Shown: in pieces, positions 1 to 11,637 of the stretch
Layout: each line of letters starts with the position of its first letter
How positions within the stretch are numbered: position 1 is the stretch's first letter
Assembly (NCBI GenBank): GCA_905147135.1
Contig: LR990049.1
Coordinates: 7,395,428 to 7,459,427 of the forward strand
DNA: 64,000 nucleotides
From: Blastobasis lacticolella
Taxonomy: Eukaryota > Arthropoda > Insecta > Lepidoptera > Blastobasidae
Direction of reading: 5' to 3'
Made by a program: the position numbers and the translations under genes
The notes under the pieces: generated by a model
Database searches by the model: none
Seen by the model: the letters and a program-made list of their open reading frames with translations, nothing else
What the model was told of the DNA's origin: nothing

Positions 1-862
1 ACAAACTCACCTTCTGCCATTGTTTGGTGCTTTCAGTGCACCTAACCTTTTATTTTTTTATCCATGGCATTGCAAAGCCTGTGGGAGCGTGCACGACCCT
101 CCACACTCGTCGGCGCAGTCATGGTTGTTTGCCAAATGTATGTGCTTAAATAAAGTATCATTTCCAAGATAAACCAAAAGGGCCACGGGGTCCACGGCCC
201 ACGACCAACTTGTATTCATATTCACTAAATTTGTGTACGTTCCGGGCAAAGTGCTATGCTATGCTCGCTTTTGTTCAAGAAGGCATCACAAACTTGCACC
301 AACCCACTTAAAACGTCAACTACTTTTCTCCTTGGTGTTAAGTGGTTATTGCTTGAAAACCATAGTTTATTTCAAATTCATTATCGCTTTTAATAGTAAT
401 GCAAAAATAAAGCAAAAACATCTCCAATCTCGAACTCATTTGTTTGTTTACATTTTGTCACTTTTTTTATTGATACAAGGCATGGGCAGGCAAGTGCATC
501 CATTGTATACAGCCAATTTATTTTCTTTAATGGTCAAATCTTAAGAAATATTATAAATATTACATTTATCTCGCAAAAAAATTAAAAACTAAAACAAAAT
601 ACTTATTTTCTTGATTGATAAAGTATTTTTATATGGTAAATCGACGTATTTAATGCATATTCTAATATATCGCCAAAATATCAATAGGTGTATTTACCCT
701 AGTGCTCCTTTTCATTCGTTCCGAATTTCACCTGAGCATTGTCTATGAATCCGAAGGATTAATAAGAATCCGAACTAAGTTCATGGTAGGGTCACAATGT
801 TTCGTTCGGTCGGGTATCGGTCGGTTCCGAAAGTATCGGATCGTGATTTCGGAGTAGACCTC
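1..862. other. No gene recognised
   Basis: AT-rich DNA. An open frame on the minus strand at 249-58 (63 codons, five cysteines) has no recognisable domain or splice context and is treated as chance. Nothing else stands out. Confidence 0.5.
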
Positions 863-1083
863 CTGACTCGCAGCTTACTTGCAGCTAAGTTGAGAAAATT
901 ATAGGTACGATATTTTAACGTAAAAATATGAGTGTAGATAAAGTAGTGTATGCAACTGCATATAATTAGGTATTAAAACACTCGTGTCAAACTATTATCA
1001 TACTCGGCTACGCCTCGTATGATAAACAGACACTCATGTTTTAATACCCCCTTTTATATGACAGTTGCATAAACTACTATTTT
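863..1083. repeat. 221-bp repeat, copy 1, with internal hairpin
   Basis: Almost identical to 1373-1593, with only two differences (position 10 or so of the internal GCAGC box, and CTCATG against CTCTTG). The inner part (about 938-1081) folds on itself: GTATTAAAACACTCGTGT against ACACTCATGTTTTAATAC, and TGCAACTGCATATAA against TTATATGACAGTTGCA. This is the structure of a hairpin MITE. Class not identified. Confidence 0.85.
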
Positions 1084-1372
1084 AATCATTATGCAACACT
1101 TATATTTTTTTAATTCTCGTCGGGCGCCTGGACACGGTCAAATGTAGGCTGAATACCTAGATGTCTTTAACAAATTCAAATTCAAAATTTAAATTTTCCT
1201 GTTTATATTCTGTGTAATTATTTTCCCGCTAAACAAAATATTATTTGTAATTGTTGTAATTTGTGTTTGTGAATGTTTTTTCTTATTTTAAGTAAATAAA
1301 TAGATAAATGGGAAAGTAGTAAAGTGAATTTCCCGCCGCTTGATATCCTCGACACGCGTAGATACAACAGAA

Positions 1373-1593
1373 CTGACTCGCAGCTTACTTCCAGCTAAGT
1401 TGAGAAAATTATAGGTACGATATTTTAACGTAAAAATATGAGTGTAGATAAAGTAGTGTATGCAACTGCATATAATTAGGTATTAAAACACTCGTGTCAA
1501 ACTATTATCATACTCGGCTACGCCTCGTATGATAAACAGACACTCTTGTTTTAATACCCCCTTTTATATGACAGTTGCATAAACTACTATTTT
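1373..1593. repeat. 221-bp repeat, copy 2, direct orientation
   Basis: Direct repeat of 863-1083 at a spacing of 510 bp. The flanks differ immediately outside both copies. The 289 bp between them (1084-1372) holds no ORF. Confidence 0.85.
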
Positions 1594-2193
1594 GTATTCG
1601 TACTAACATGGTAAGAATGTGATTCTTTTTAATAAGTAGGTACTTAAACTCTAATATACTAATATCGTCCACTACATTTTACCCAACTGTGACAGAAAGA
1701 GGATTATATCAATTTTTATATGTTCATAGCTAAGTCTTTGCTACTTCTGCATGGCAATTTATTCCCTGACATTATTGCGTACACAATTTTAACAGGCGCA
1801 TAAATTGTTGATAAGGTAACACTCAAAATTCATGTAAATTACGATTCAATACAAAAATACAAAAAAAGAGCACGACATCGACAAGTATTATCCACAGAAA
1901 CCTTTTTTCCTTCATCATCAGAAATTTAAATAAGCTTTATTTAGATTTCTGAGGGTAAAACCTAATCAATGTAGGTATTTCAAGTCATGTTCAATGTAGT
2001 GAATGAGGCGTTTAGGAGAAGGGTATGAAATTTAATGTAAGTAAAACGGATGGTATGGTAATGGAACTCTTTCCTGGAGGATATTGCTCTATATTTAAAT
2101 AAATAAAATATCAGTCAGTCGGCGTCAGACCGCTGTTGCGTTAGTAAGTTCACACTTAATTTGATTCAGTTTCGTTCGGTTCGCTAAAGTTCG

Positions 2194-2384
2194 GAGGGCC
2201 TAGTGTGAGTTCCGCTTCGATTTTACTTAACTATCGCGTTTGCGTTTACGTGGAAATTAGTATGAAAAAATATATAGCGCCGCCTAGTGGTACGTAAATG
2301 AAGTTTTTTTCTTCATACTAATTTCGACGTAAACGCAAACGCGATAGTTAAGTAAAATCGAAGCGGAACTCACACTAGGCCCTC
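2194..2384. mobile_element. 191-bp MITE with long terminal inverted repeats
   Basis: The left end GAGGGCCTAGTGTGAGT and the right end are exact inverted repeats for about 58 bp, then continue with few mismatches to about 73 bp, leaving a centre of about 45 bp. It has no coding capacity. A clear target duplication was not found, so the superfamily is unassigned. Confidence 0.85.
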
Positions 2385-5300
2385 GGTTCAGTTCCCGAGT
2401 GACATAGGCTATTTTTCATCCCGGAAAAATAATAGGGACCCGCGGGACAGTCGAGTGTTTACAAATATCCAAACTGTCCTGGTCTGTGTTATTTTCATCA
2501 CTGGTGATGAACCAATTTTATTTCCATAAAAGAACGGGAACTATGGCGAATCAAATTCATCACCCTCAATAGCAAAAACTCCTGTTCAAATGAACTGGGC
2601 AAAATTAAGATACTGTTTACTTGCCACAATAAAAATTAAGAACCTTTTTTATGTTAATTTAAATAGTTTTAAAAGCGTTAAAATGTGCAAAAATAACATG
2701 TAATAAACTAATCCCGATTCAGCATGATTATGCAAGACTTTAATCGTCACAAACATGTAACTGTACGCTTTAGAGATTTCTCCTTCTATATGTTAATCAG
2801 AATACCATTATCAACTATTTAAATATAATTTTCAACTAAAATAATATATTGGAAGAAAGGAAATGGAGGACATAAAATATCGTGACACTTCAAGACTTCT
2901 CGTTGAATAGGGGTAAAGATTGGATTCCTACAACGTGAAGTGAACCTGTTACCTATGTCAATGTGCTTTAGAAATCGCACTGGACAATTTCGCAGACATT
3001 TCCTCTCCAGAAGTTAGGACATTTGAGAAAAAAACATTTTTTACAAAAAAGATTCAGACTATGTAACAAGATATATTAAGGTTTGTGGACCAAACAGTGC
3101 ACAAGTAAGTTGTTAGCCCATTCCTTATAATTATCGTAAAGTAGGAGAAAGTGTATCTGTGGTGTATGTGATCTGCTAAATCCTGGATCAAGGTCAAGGC
3201 AGACCCAGTTAAACCTGTTATTTTTTTGTGTTCCGTGGCTGTTACCCATATTAAAATCCCTTAATTAATGGTTCACTGGTGAACACGAAAAAAGAAATTG
3301 GGGTCAAAAGTCATTGGGAAACAGCTCAATCGCTTAGCTTCTAAGTAAGTATCTGAATCCCTTAATAAATAAGTATGTTAAAAATCGCTGCTGCTTTGTG
3401 CACAACATAACCCCAGCTGTCACATGCGTCCGCCAGACTTTAGTAGCCAAAGGCTCCGTAGAATTGCTGAATTTTCCCCGCTCGGATGCTTTGTTCCACT
3501 CGTCTCCCGCAACACTTTTCGCTACTCCCCACAGTCGTTTGTCATTTCTTACCCGCCCTCTCATATAAATACAAACAGTCAAGGCGGAAGCCGTGAAATT
3601 TAGAAATTCCTTTGTGTCGACGCGTCGGCGCCACTTTGCCTTTATGCCTTTAGATCTACAAATTTTCAGATTTATTCTTTGAATAAATTTTGTGGTAGAC
3701 GCTTGTCGGCTTTGAAATTCAATTGGCTCGGGGTCGACACATTGCTGACGAGTTCGTTTCCTTCCTCTCTATTAAGGATTTACGGTTTTTGTCTATGAAT
3801 AGGAGCGAGCCTTTGAATAACTCTGATTTCATATTTATGGGGGAAATATAAATTTATAAGGAAGAATAAGAATATTTTCGTATCTTATTAGTAAAAACGT
3901 TTGATAAACCAAATGGAGTAAAAGCCTAAATTTAAGTGATATTACTTAGAACTTTAAAAGCTATTCATAAATAACATAACTTAGTTAACTACAACTCCAG
4001 GTCAATGAATTAAAATTCCGGAGGAAAGCGCCAAAATATTCGCTGACAAACAATGCTCTTATTCAATTTGTGTACATTTCATACGTAAATAAGAAAAACC
4101 ATTATACGGAGGCTAGCTTTACATAAACATCTTACAAAGCCGTGACCCATCGAAGCCGGAAAAGGAGGGACATAATTCAATCAGAGAAGGCAATTCGGTC
4201 TTTTGTATGTAAAGACCGCATCCGAATAGAGGGTGCCATGGGCACGAGTCCTTAACCGAAATCTTTATAATCATCTACTATAGAATATGTGAAATAGTGG
4301 CTGTCGTCGGGGTTTTTGAGTAATCAGTTTGTCAAGTACCAAGTGTTAGGTGCAGTGTTTCTATGGGTATAAGTATTTATAATTTTTTGTTTTGTAATTT
4401 ACGTTATTTCTCAACGTTGTAAGTATTTGTAAATGTTTGTTTGTAAATATTTACTCGTATAAAATAGATCAAGTGGGACGCGGGAGAGTTTATATATATT
4501 ATTATTAATTGTAGGCACATTTAAGGTAGCAAATATTTATTGTGTGGCTAAACACAATTGGAAATAAAACAAAATATTACGTACATAGTTTTCGTATTTC
4601 ATTTCGGCATTTTAGCACAATTACAGGTAGATGATGCCGAGCTAGGTACGTTTTATTCGCATTGACATCATGGCATATCGAAATTGACTTTTAAAAGTCC
4701 ACCATTCGGATGTAGCATCATTTGAACTGCGTAATTAGAAGACACGAGCGGCCACTCGGCGAATACTTTAACGTCATCTTGTAAAAGTCACTACGCTCCT
4801 TCAGTTGGTTCGTTTTCTTTTTAATTAATTTTGACAAATTACCGTACCTTCTCAGTTACTCGCCTCTTTGCTTTCGTTTAATTAAATACTGAAGTGACAC
4901 TGCGAGCCTCGCCGGCCCGTGAGTGGCCTTTCGCATCTCGTGTTTAGTATTTTGTTAATTACAGTCACTATAGCCGATACTACGCTCTGACTCTTTGAAT
5001 TTATAGTGTCCAATTTCTTTACGGAAATTCGTGATCGATTTTCTTATTTCGGGCTTTATTTGAATTTTCGGAAGCAATTTTAGCAGTTACAAAAGGTAGC
5101 ATTTACGCAACGAATAATCAAATCGTCAGAAATTCTTTAAAAGGTTGTAAGGTATGGCTAAAAAGGATCACCTTTTGATCTTCGTAGACCAGAAACCAGC
5201 GTTTTGAAGAATGTAGATACAAAGCGTGGAAATTATGATAGTTGTCCTTATAATCATGGAATAATACAGCTTCATCTCCCGGTTGTAGCGGTGTGTGGCA

Positions 5301-6260
5301 TTGTGTGGCGGGGTGGATTGTGGCACTACCACAAGATCACTACAATTATCAAAGTTTGTTCAGTAACTCAACCATTCTCACAACTCTTGCGTTTCGAAAA
5401 TGTACATTGTCGAAACATCTAGTACATCTAGATTCAGTGTGTACCTAGTAGGTTAGTTATGTAAACGAATCACTAGGTGAAGAACAAACAAAATCAAGAA
5501 CAAACTAAGAAATTAATACAAAAGTTATTTTCCAACTAGAACCAAGCAGGCCTAATCTAACGAAACGTAAGTGCACGAAAGGCATAAAAACAGAGATGAC
5601 TCAGCATAAATTTCAGCCACCCCACCATGTTATCATGTACGGTAACGGACACATTCATCTCCCTACCTTACCGAGCAGGTGACACCGAAAAACACACTGT
5701 GCATCGACAGATAAAGACCACCAATCACGTTCGCGTATTAAAATTCACCCCTCAATTTCTTCGCCAATTTATGATCCTCCTTTATAATATTTACGGTGTG
5801 TACAGGAAATTTACCTTATTGGGCTCATGTAGCACTTATCTCGCCCGACATACGTCGCCATCTTCTCCCCAACATAAACAAAACGCAACGCAATTTTCAT
5901 GTTCAAGTCAATAGCTTAGAATAATAAGCGATAGTAAGTAATATTGAGGAAATCCACATGAGAGCCCCTTTAGTTTGGAGGTGATACTATTGTCCTGTTT
6001 CTGTTTTGTCGTTTTAGTAAACGATTTTGAGCGAATTCGCGTACCTAAAAGAAAACGAAATGGAATTGGACACATGTTTTAGAACTTTGTATGTTTTTTA
6101 AAACTGGTTGTGCTTTATTTTTGAACCAGACTTTATTCTTCATAGCTTCATAATCACCAAACCAAGCCAATTATACTTCTGCTGGACACCAGCAATAACT
6201 AGAAGCGCCTTAACTTGTTAATAAAAAAATTACAAGTGAGCCAGAAACTACGGTGATGTT
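2385..6260. other. Long intergenic stretch without a recognised gene
   Basis: Mostly AT-rich single-copy-looking DNA. A 40-bp piece at 3170-3210 matches the 3' part of the tRNA-derived SINE seen at 47935-48293. A more GC-balanced block at 3400-3640 and another around 4740-4930 have no coding pattern I can defend. Open frames at 3582-3334 (minus), 5204-5422 and 5627-5914 (plus) look random. Confidence 0.5.
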
Positions 6261-6344
6261 CTAATTGGCAACGGTCGTGCGACCAATAGGAGACCTCTAA
6301 ACCGCCGGTCGCACGACCATAGTCTTACAACCGTTGCCAGTTAG
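6261..6344. mobile_element. Short MITE with GGCAACGGTCGTGCGACC-type ends
   Basis: CTAATTGGCAACGGTCGTGC at the left pairs with the inverted sequence ending CCGTTGCCAGTTAG at the right, and GGTCGCACGACC mirrors GGTCGTGCGACC. The right flank GACAGCGCCT is shared with the longer copy at 29939-30081, so this copy seems truncated at its left end. Confidence 0.75.
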
Positions 6345-6759
6345 GACAGCGCCTACGATTTCGAGTTTCCATCGAGAGGCACTAGTTGGCACCGTAGTTG
6401 CGCTGCGGGGAGTGCAGGGGGTAACACTAGGGTGCTCCGCGTAGCTGCTTTACTTCACGTACCATTAAATTTTCCTGTTTGCATTTTTTAGCATACGTTA
6501 CTCCCGAGACGCGCTCGTTCCGTCTACGATCCGGTTTACGATTGTAGTTTTAGGGGAGAACGTTCCTAGCCCCCGCCCATGCGTTGCAGCTGTGAATTTA
6601 TTCAATTTTATGTTTATTCTAACGCGCTTAAGTAAATTATTTTCGAGAGGGCGTGGTCGAGCTCGAGTAACGGTTTCGCGCGCGACTATTTCAATTTTGG
6701 TAATTCTGTGATAAATTTAATTTTTATTTAAATGGTATTTTTATTAGAGGTCTCCTTAG
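6345..6759. other. GC-richer unique block, no gene recognised
   Basis: Contains CpG-rich patches (for example around 6400-6450 and 6630-6690) unlike the AT-rich surroundings. No ORF, splice pattern or repeat family was recognised. Confidence 0.35.
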
Positions 6760-6872
6760 TAGCAGGCAACACATTGGTAGTGCCCCTAGTGGTGCTGATG
6801 TCCATGGGCGGCGATGACCACTTTCCATCAGGTGGCCCGCATGTCTGTCTGTTTGCCGTATTACATAAAAAA
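6760..6872 (-). repeat. Interspersed repeat family C (CCTGATGG type)
   Basis: On the minus strand: a T-rich lead, then a CGGCAAACAGACAGAC-like start, GCGGGCCACCTGATGG and CCGCCCATGGACATC. The same block recurs at 9096, 14083, 15957, 30186, 35972, 42907, 43535 and 61893. It is non-coding; class not identified. Confidence 0.7.
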
Positions 6873-6944
6873 ATGGGAAATAACTTAGACAGAGACTTAA
6901 GAATTGTGGTCTCAGTCCTTATCACCAATATTTCTTCAACATCA

Positions 6945-7090
6945 TCTTCTCGCGTCATCATTAGCGTTTGTCCCCGGTTGTGTCCTCTCGTGGCGCAAGG
7001 GGCTTCGGATTCGTCTTTCAACTCTTCCTTGTCCATTTAATTCGGTCTTCAGCATCCTTGCTAGTGAGTGTGTTGATACGCATGTCATCT
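6945..7090. repeat. Interspersed repeat fragment shared with 29735-29830
   Basis: Both places carry a variant of CCGGTTGYGYYCTCGTG followed by a CGAGG/CAAGG block, CTTTGTCCA and GGTCTTCRGCATCCTTG. This is an old, diverged family. Open frames here on both strands are products of the repeat. Confidence 0.5.
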
Positions 7091-7995
7091 TAGTTCTAGA
7101 TACCCTAGGGTCCCCAAGAGTTACTTAGGGAAATAGAAATCTAAAATTTCTCGAATTTGCTAGCGAGTAAGCCCGTACCAGTAGCCAGTTTATTCAACTC
7201 TCAATAAAACGGGGAAGAGCTATCTCGCTAATAAATTGAAACTGCAACTACTCGGTGCTAATGGTTTTTAAAATAACTGTTCGGTCACTTTTATTATTCA
7301 GTGTTATTAATGGATATGTTTGGTTAATACGTTGTTGAATATTTCATTGCAAATAAAACGATTTTAATTGAATTTTTTAATGACCAACATCGTTATTAGC
7401 AGGCGTCTGTATACACGTGGTGTAATAGGAATAAAAATGATAGAAAACGAAAACTATTTCCAAGGTACTCTCTAACTAGAGCTAAATAATGGATTATTCA
7501 GATAGCCCGTGCTGATAAATAGAAAGAACATGAAATATAAATGTTAATTGATTCCTTTTCCTGGAACCATCTGTACGGAAAACTGTTTCAATTTCCAAAG
7601 CAAGCAACACTAGCTTAATATTCTGTTTAATTGTTCCCATTCATTATTTTGAATCTATCCACAATGTTCTACAGATGTAGCTACTATCGGTATCCTAATT
7701 GCAAATAAGTGAGGCAAGAGACTTGCTTTTAAAAGGTACTTTCACCTGACAATTTTTATTTCGTCTATTGAAATACAATTATGATCTTACATCTAACTTC
7801 AACACAAACAAAATATTTTGCAGATAACGGTTACTGCTTTCTGTTTGTATAAAACAGTAACTAGGTATAGGTAAATATATAATAAGTTAGATCAACACAG
7901 TTTTTTATTAAAGAAGTTATGTTTTTCGTTAAAACACATTAATTGAGATTGGGATTGTGGGTCTTTTAATAAAACTCACTGTTACCCAAAGGGCA
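7091..7995. other. No gene recognised
   Basis: AT-rich DNA without an ORF or an identifiable repeat. Confidence 0.5.
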
Positions 7996-8348
7996 ACAGC
8001 TATGCTCGGAGTTTCTTTGCGCGATCGAATCAGAAATGAGGAGACCGCAAGCGAACCAAGGCCACCAACATAGCTCTAAGGATTACCAGACTGAAGTGGC
8101 AGTGGGCAGGGCGCATAGCGCGACGAACAGATGGCCGATGGGGCAGTAAAGTTCTCGAGTGGCGACCACGTACCGAAAGACGCAGCGTGGGTAGGCCTCC
8201 TACAAGGTGGACCGACGACCTGGTAAGGATCGCAGGTGCCAGCTGGATACGGAAAGCGCAGGACCGGCCTTTGGGGAGATCTCTGGGGGAGGCCTATGCC
8301 CAACAGTGGGCGTCTTCTGGCTGATATGATGATGATGATGATGATGAA
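7996..8348 (+). pseudogene. RTE-type LINE 3' end, broken reverse-transcriptase C-terminus
   Basis: Frames on the plus strand give AMLGVSLRDRIRNE, then after a frame break LKWQWAGRIARRTDGRWGSK, GRPPTRWTDDLV and a C-terminal tail. This is the C-terminal region of the endonuclease/reverse-transcriptase common in lepidopteran RTE LINEs. The segment ends in (ATG)n at 8325-8346, the simple-repeat tail of RTE elements. It is 5' truncated and inactive. Confidence 0.85.
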
Positions 8349-9095
8349 TTAAGATTACTTTTAAAATTTAAATACAACCTTACACCCTAGAAGTAAAACT
8401 GGTATGTAGGTACCTCCTATAAAAACGTAACGCCTCCAAAATTGATTTTACTGCCACCAATAAAATTCGCACCGAATTGAGATTTACGCGAATGTGTTTT
8501 CAGAATCCGCAGAATTTACTTTGTAATGATCACCCACAAATTCAATCCGTACCCTATAAAACTCCACTGGAGTCACTGACTCCGGAAGTAAGCGTTTGGC
8601 CATATAAGTACTAACAGAAGGAGACAATGGCACGACCGAAAATCGACCCTATGGCTTACCCTTAAGAGTGAAGATACTAGGATTGTACCGGCTGCAGGAG
8701 TACAGTGTTGCCCCAAGCGGATGTCAGCGACAGTTACCTTATTTGGAATCGGTCCAGGCTCGGCAGCCGAACTTTTATGTTATTTCAATGCGGTTAAACT
8801 AAAAGAATCGCATTTGCTACGATAGACTGTTTGTTAGTCTGGAAACTGCTCACTTTGTTTAACAAGTTATCATGACCACAAAGTAAGTAGGAGTGCGTAG
8901 TAAGTATTAGTAACTCTATTTAAAATATAATATATTTGAAGTGGGTGTAAGACTAAAAATGATCAAGACTTTTCTCCCATGGATTTCTTCGCGTAGCAGT
9001 ACAGGCATGAGGCATTTCATCTTAGTCCTCACAGTGACCACGCACATGCCCTTCTACATTTTTGCTACCTGCAGTCTAAATATATGTACAGTGGA
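8349..9095. other. No gene recognised
   Basis: Non-coding, no repeat family recognised. Confidence 0.45.
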
Positions 9096-9172
9096 TGTTA
9101 TGGGCGACAGTTACCACATACCATCAGGTGGGCTGTACGCTCGTTTGTCACTGAGTAGCATAAAAAAAAATT
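9096..9172 (-). repeat. Interspersed repeat family C, fragment
   Basis: Minus-strand match to the GACAAACGAGC...CCTGATGG...CCATAAC block with an adjoining run of A on the plus strand. Confidence 0.6.
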
Positions 9173-9815
9173 CCCGATCGCTTTTCGCATTTTCAAACTG
9201 ATTCGTGCTATAATTCTTTTGAATATACCGAAGAGTTTTGCCTTTAAGATATCCAGTTGAAATATATGATTGTGATTTATCATTTAAAAATCTAGAAATT
9301 TTGACTATTTTTGTCTTAGTTATAGAGGCAACTCTGATATACGAAAAATAATATGACATAGTTTGAATGTCGCTGGGGCACAAAATGGGCAGCAGGGTAT
9401 TCTGTTCAATATTTGTGTATTTCTTCTGGCAAGGCGCGAATTTAGAACAACAGAATTAGCTTGTTTTCTTTTGCTGTAAATGCTCCTGATATTTGAACGA
9501 TAACTCAGATCATTTGGTGGTCTCAATAGTTATATAGTCAAAACACATAGTTGAAGAAGGAGTATCTATAACACTGTCCATGGAAGACCTAGACTCTAGC
9601 TCCTAGAGGACGCTCTTCTACTGTTTACATCTAAAGAATATCACAGGACAACTTGTGCGTTTGGTCTGAATTCACCGTTACACGGTTATGATAAAAGTTG
9701 ATAAATAAAATCGTCCCAAAATTATAAATTGAACATTTATTAATTATTTGAATCTAATTTTAATACAAAACTAATTTAAGTATAATTTTACATGGGTAGA
9801 TAGATATCAGTCCAT

Positions 9816-9821
9816 TTTATT
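9816..9821 (-). promoter_or_regulatory. Candidate polyadenylation signal of the lipase gene
   Basis: AATAAA on the minus strand, about 57 bp past the lipase stop codon. A second AATAAA lies at 9736-9741. Either could end the transcript. The motif is common in AT-rich DNA, so this rests mainly on position. Confidence 0.45.
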
Positions 9822-9877
9822 AATTATTCTTCGAGAATGGAAACGATTTCGTCGTAGATAAGGCGTAGATACCACGT

Positions 9878-11637
9878 CTAAAAATTAGAAACAATCTGTA
9901 AATCTCCCTTGCCAACTTTACTGCAGGTTTTATAGACTATTCTTTGAAAATATACGTACCCTTGCTTATTAAGATTTCCGTTTCCCATTTTGAGATGAGC
10001 TCCAACACACGCGTTTTTTTCAGTAGCTTGAGCAAGATCAGCACATTTTCTGCCAACCAGGTGGTTGTATTTAACAGTCGCTGCGAAGAGCTCATATGCA
10101 CGATTGTGTGAACATGTGCTCAACCAGCATCCTGGCTGCTCTGTTAGGTGTCCATTAGGGTAGAAATTGGTACGGCCAATAGGCTTCATAATACCAAATA
10201 TAGGGTTAGTATGGATGACTTCCACATATACACCATCAGTCTCCTTCAATGCGTTGGGATTTCTTTCCCACATTGGACCGGCAGGGTCAAGACCTAAAAA
10301 TTATATTGGTTCAAATATGCGAACAATTTAAATTTAAACTCAAAAACTCTTATTTATATTTGTTTTAAACTAAACTCGCGTTCTTTACACATATTATTAT
10401 ATTAGACGGGACTTGGACGCGACGTACCTTTAACGTCGGGAAAACAAATCATAAAGGTACGTCGCGTCCAAGTCCCGTCTAATATAATAACTCTTATTTA
10501 CCTGTAATTCTTGCAGGTCGCCCTCTAGTTGCGCGCCCGGCTAATCCAGCAATGTGGGCACCCACGCTGTAGCCCATCAAGTGAACATTGCTCCAACTTC
10601 CTCCGCTCGAGTTGAAAAGCCATGTTAAGAAGTTGGCTATAAATTGACCAATTAATGGACTAGCCTCTTTGGCCTCTATATAAGACATTGTGAAGACATC
10701 CATCCAGTCCACAACGATAACGTTACAATCGGACACGTCAATAAAGGCATCGCGTATCATTCTGTTGCTATAGCAGTCTCTAAAACCTAGCCAACCGTAA
10801 ACTATCACGTTCAGTGGCTTGCTACTCTGATAGTTTGAAGCCCGGATGGAGGTCAAATTGCCCTTTACAAGCAACTGAGGACCTACTTGATTCCTTCTGT
10901 AATTGACAATGTTAATTGTTTTTAACAATATTATTTACGTATACCACCAGTCACTTACCACCAGTTGAGATGGCGGTCAAATTCCTGGCTAGTCTAAATA
11001 AAAAAAGATCTATACTGGCCATGTGGTTTCACCCTCCTTCCTTCTAACATATTTGTGCGTGTAAAGTATTAGTGGTTAGTGTTAGTTAGAGAAAAAATGC
11101 AATCGACAATCGATGTGGAAGTAAGAACACAATGTTTGCGGCTATCATGAAGAGTAGGAGAACAAGTCGAAACTTCGACGTCATCAGCAGTTTAGACTTG
11201 ATCATCACATAATAATTTTAAATAAGTTTATTTTTAGTGATGGCAAAACTAGTGACATAGGGGATTGGGAACAGCTTAGCTTTAGAGCAAGAATATCCCA
11301 ATAAAAATGCTAGGTATCTAGTGCCGTAAAGATATTAAGTACCTGGTGTAGAGCCAGTATTTGACGCTAAATTCATTTAACTTCCGTAGATCAGTAATAG
11401 GCCGTTTGTCAAGATTAATTTGGTGCAGTACACCCTCGCAATCGGGCATCCATATGTGGGGACGTCTGTCGTCCTTGTGGGATAAAAATCCTGGAACTAT
11501 AGGACAAACCGTGTATGCTGAAATATCCGAAACTTTCATGTAATGGTTTTCATCAAGAAAATGGCAGTTACCAATTTATGAATACTTATAAATAGCTTAC
11601 AACCGATGATGACAACGAACACAGTTAGCACTTTCAT
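9878..11637 (-). CDS. Secreted pancreatic-type (neutral) lipase, 4 exons, 340 aa
   Basis: Exons, in transcript order: 11637-11601, 11517-11343, 10896-10502, 10293-9878. All junctions are GT-AG and keep the frame (phases 1, 2, 1), giving 340 codons plus stop, a usual length for insect lipases without a PLAT domain. Exon 1 encodes a short hydrophobic signal peptide (MKVLTVFVVIIG). The nucleophile is Ser181 in GYSVG, the acid is Asp205 in GLDPAGP, and the base is His265 in CSHNRAYE, so the catalytic triad is intact. The oxyanion segment reads VYGWLG (residues 103-108), where the family usually has HGW. Only four residues separate the two cysteines of the lid (Cys258, Cys263), far shorter than in human pancreatic lipase. 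In this family a short lid often goes with phospholipase A1 or galactolipase activity, but the substrate cannot be read from sequence. Expected role: an extracellular or gut enzyme that hydrolyses ester bonds of acylglycerols or phospholipids. Recognition is firm; the exact splice sites are inferred. Confidence 0.93.
10394..10490. repeat. Perfect 39-bp inverted repeat in lipase intron 3
   Basis: The arms 10394-10432 and 10452-10490 are exact reverse complements over 39 bp and are separated by a 19-nt loop. The hairpin sits inside the 208-bp third intron of the lipase and ends about 12 bp from the exon 3 donor. A 12-bp direct repeat (AACTCTTATTTA) occurs at 10345-10356 and 10489-10500, which could be a target duplication of a 132-bp insert or a template-switch product. 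It is probably a young palindromic MITE. Confidence 0.9.

Noticed and set aside
58..249. Minus-strand frame with five cysteines, possibly a small secreted peptide
   Set aside because: No signal peptide, no partner exon, and the cysteine spacing matches no family I know.
6728..7040. Opposed 102-codon frames on both strands
   Set aside because: They coincide with repeat family C and another interspersed repeat; they are by-products of these.
11361..11543. Plus-strand 60-codon frame
   Set aside because: Antisense shadow of lipase exon 2.
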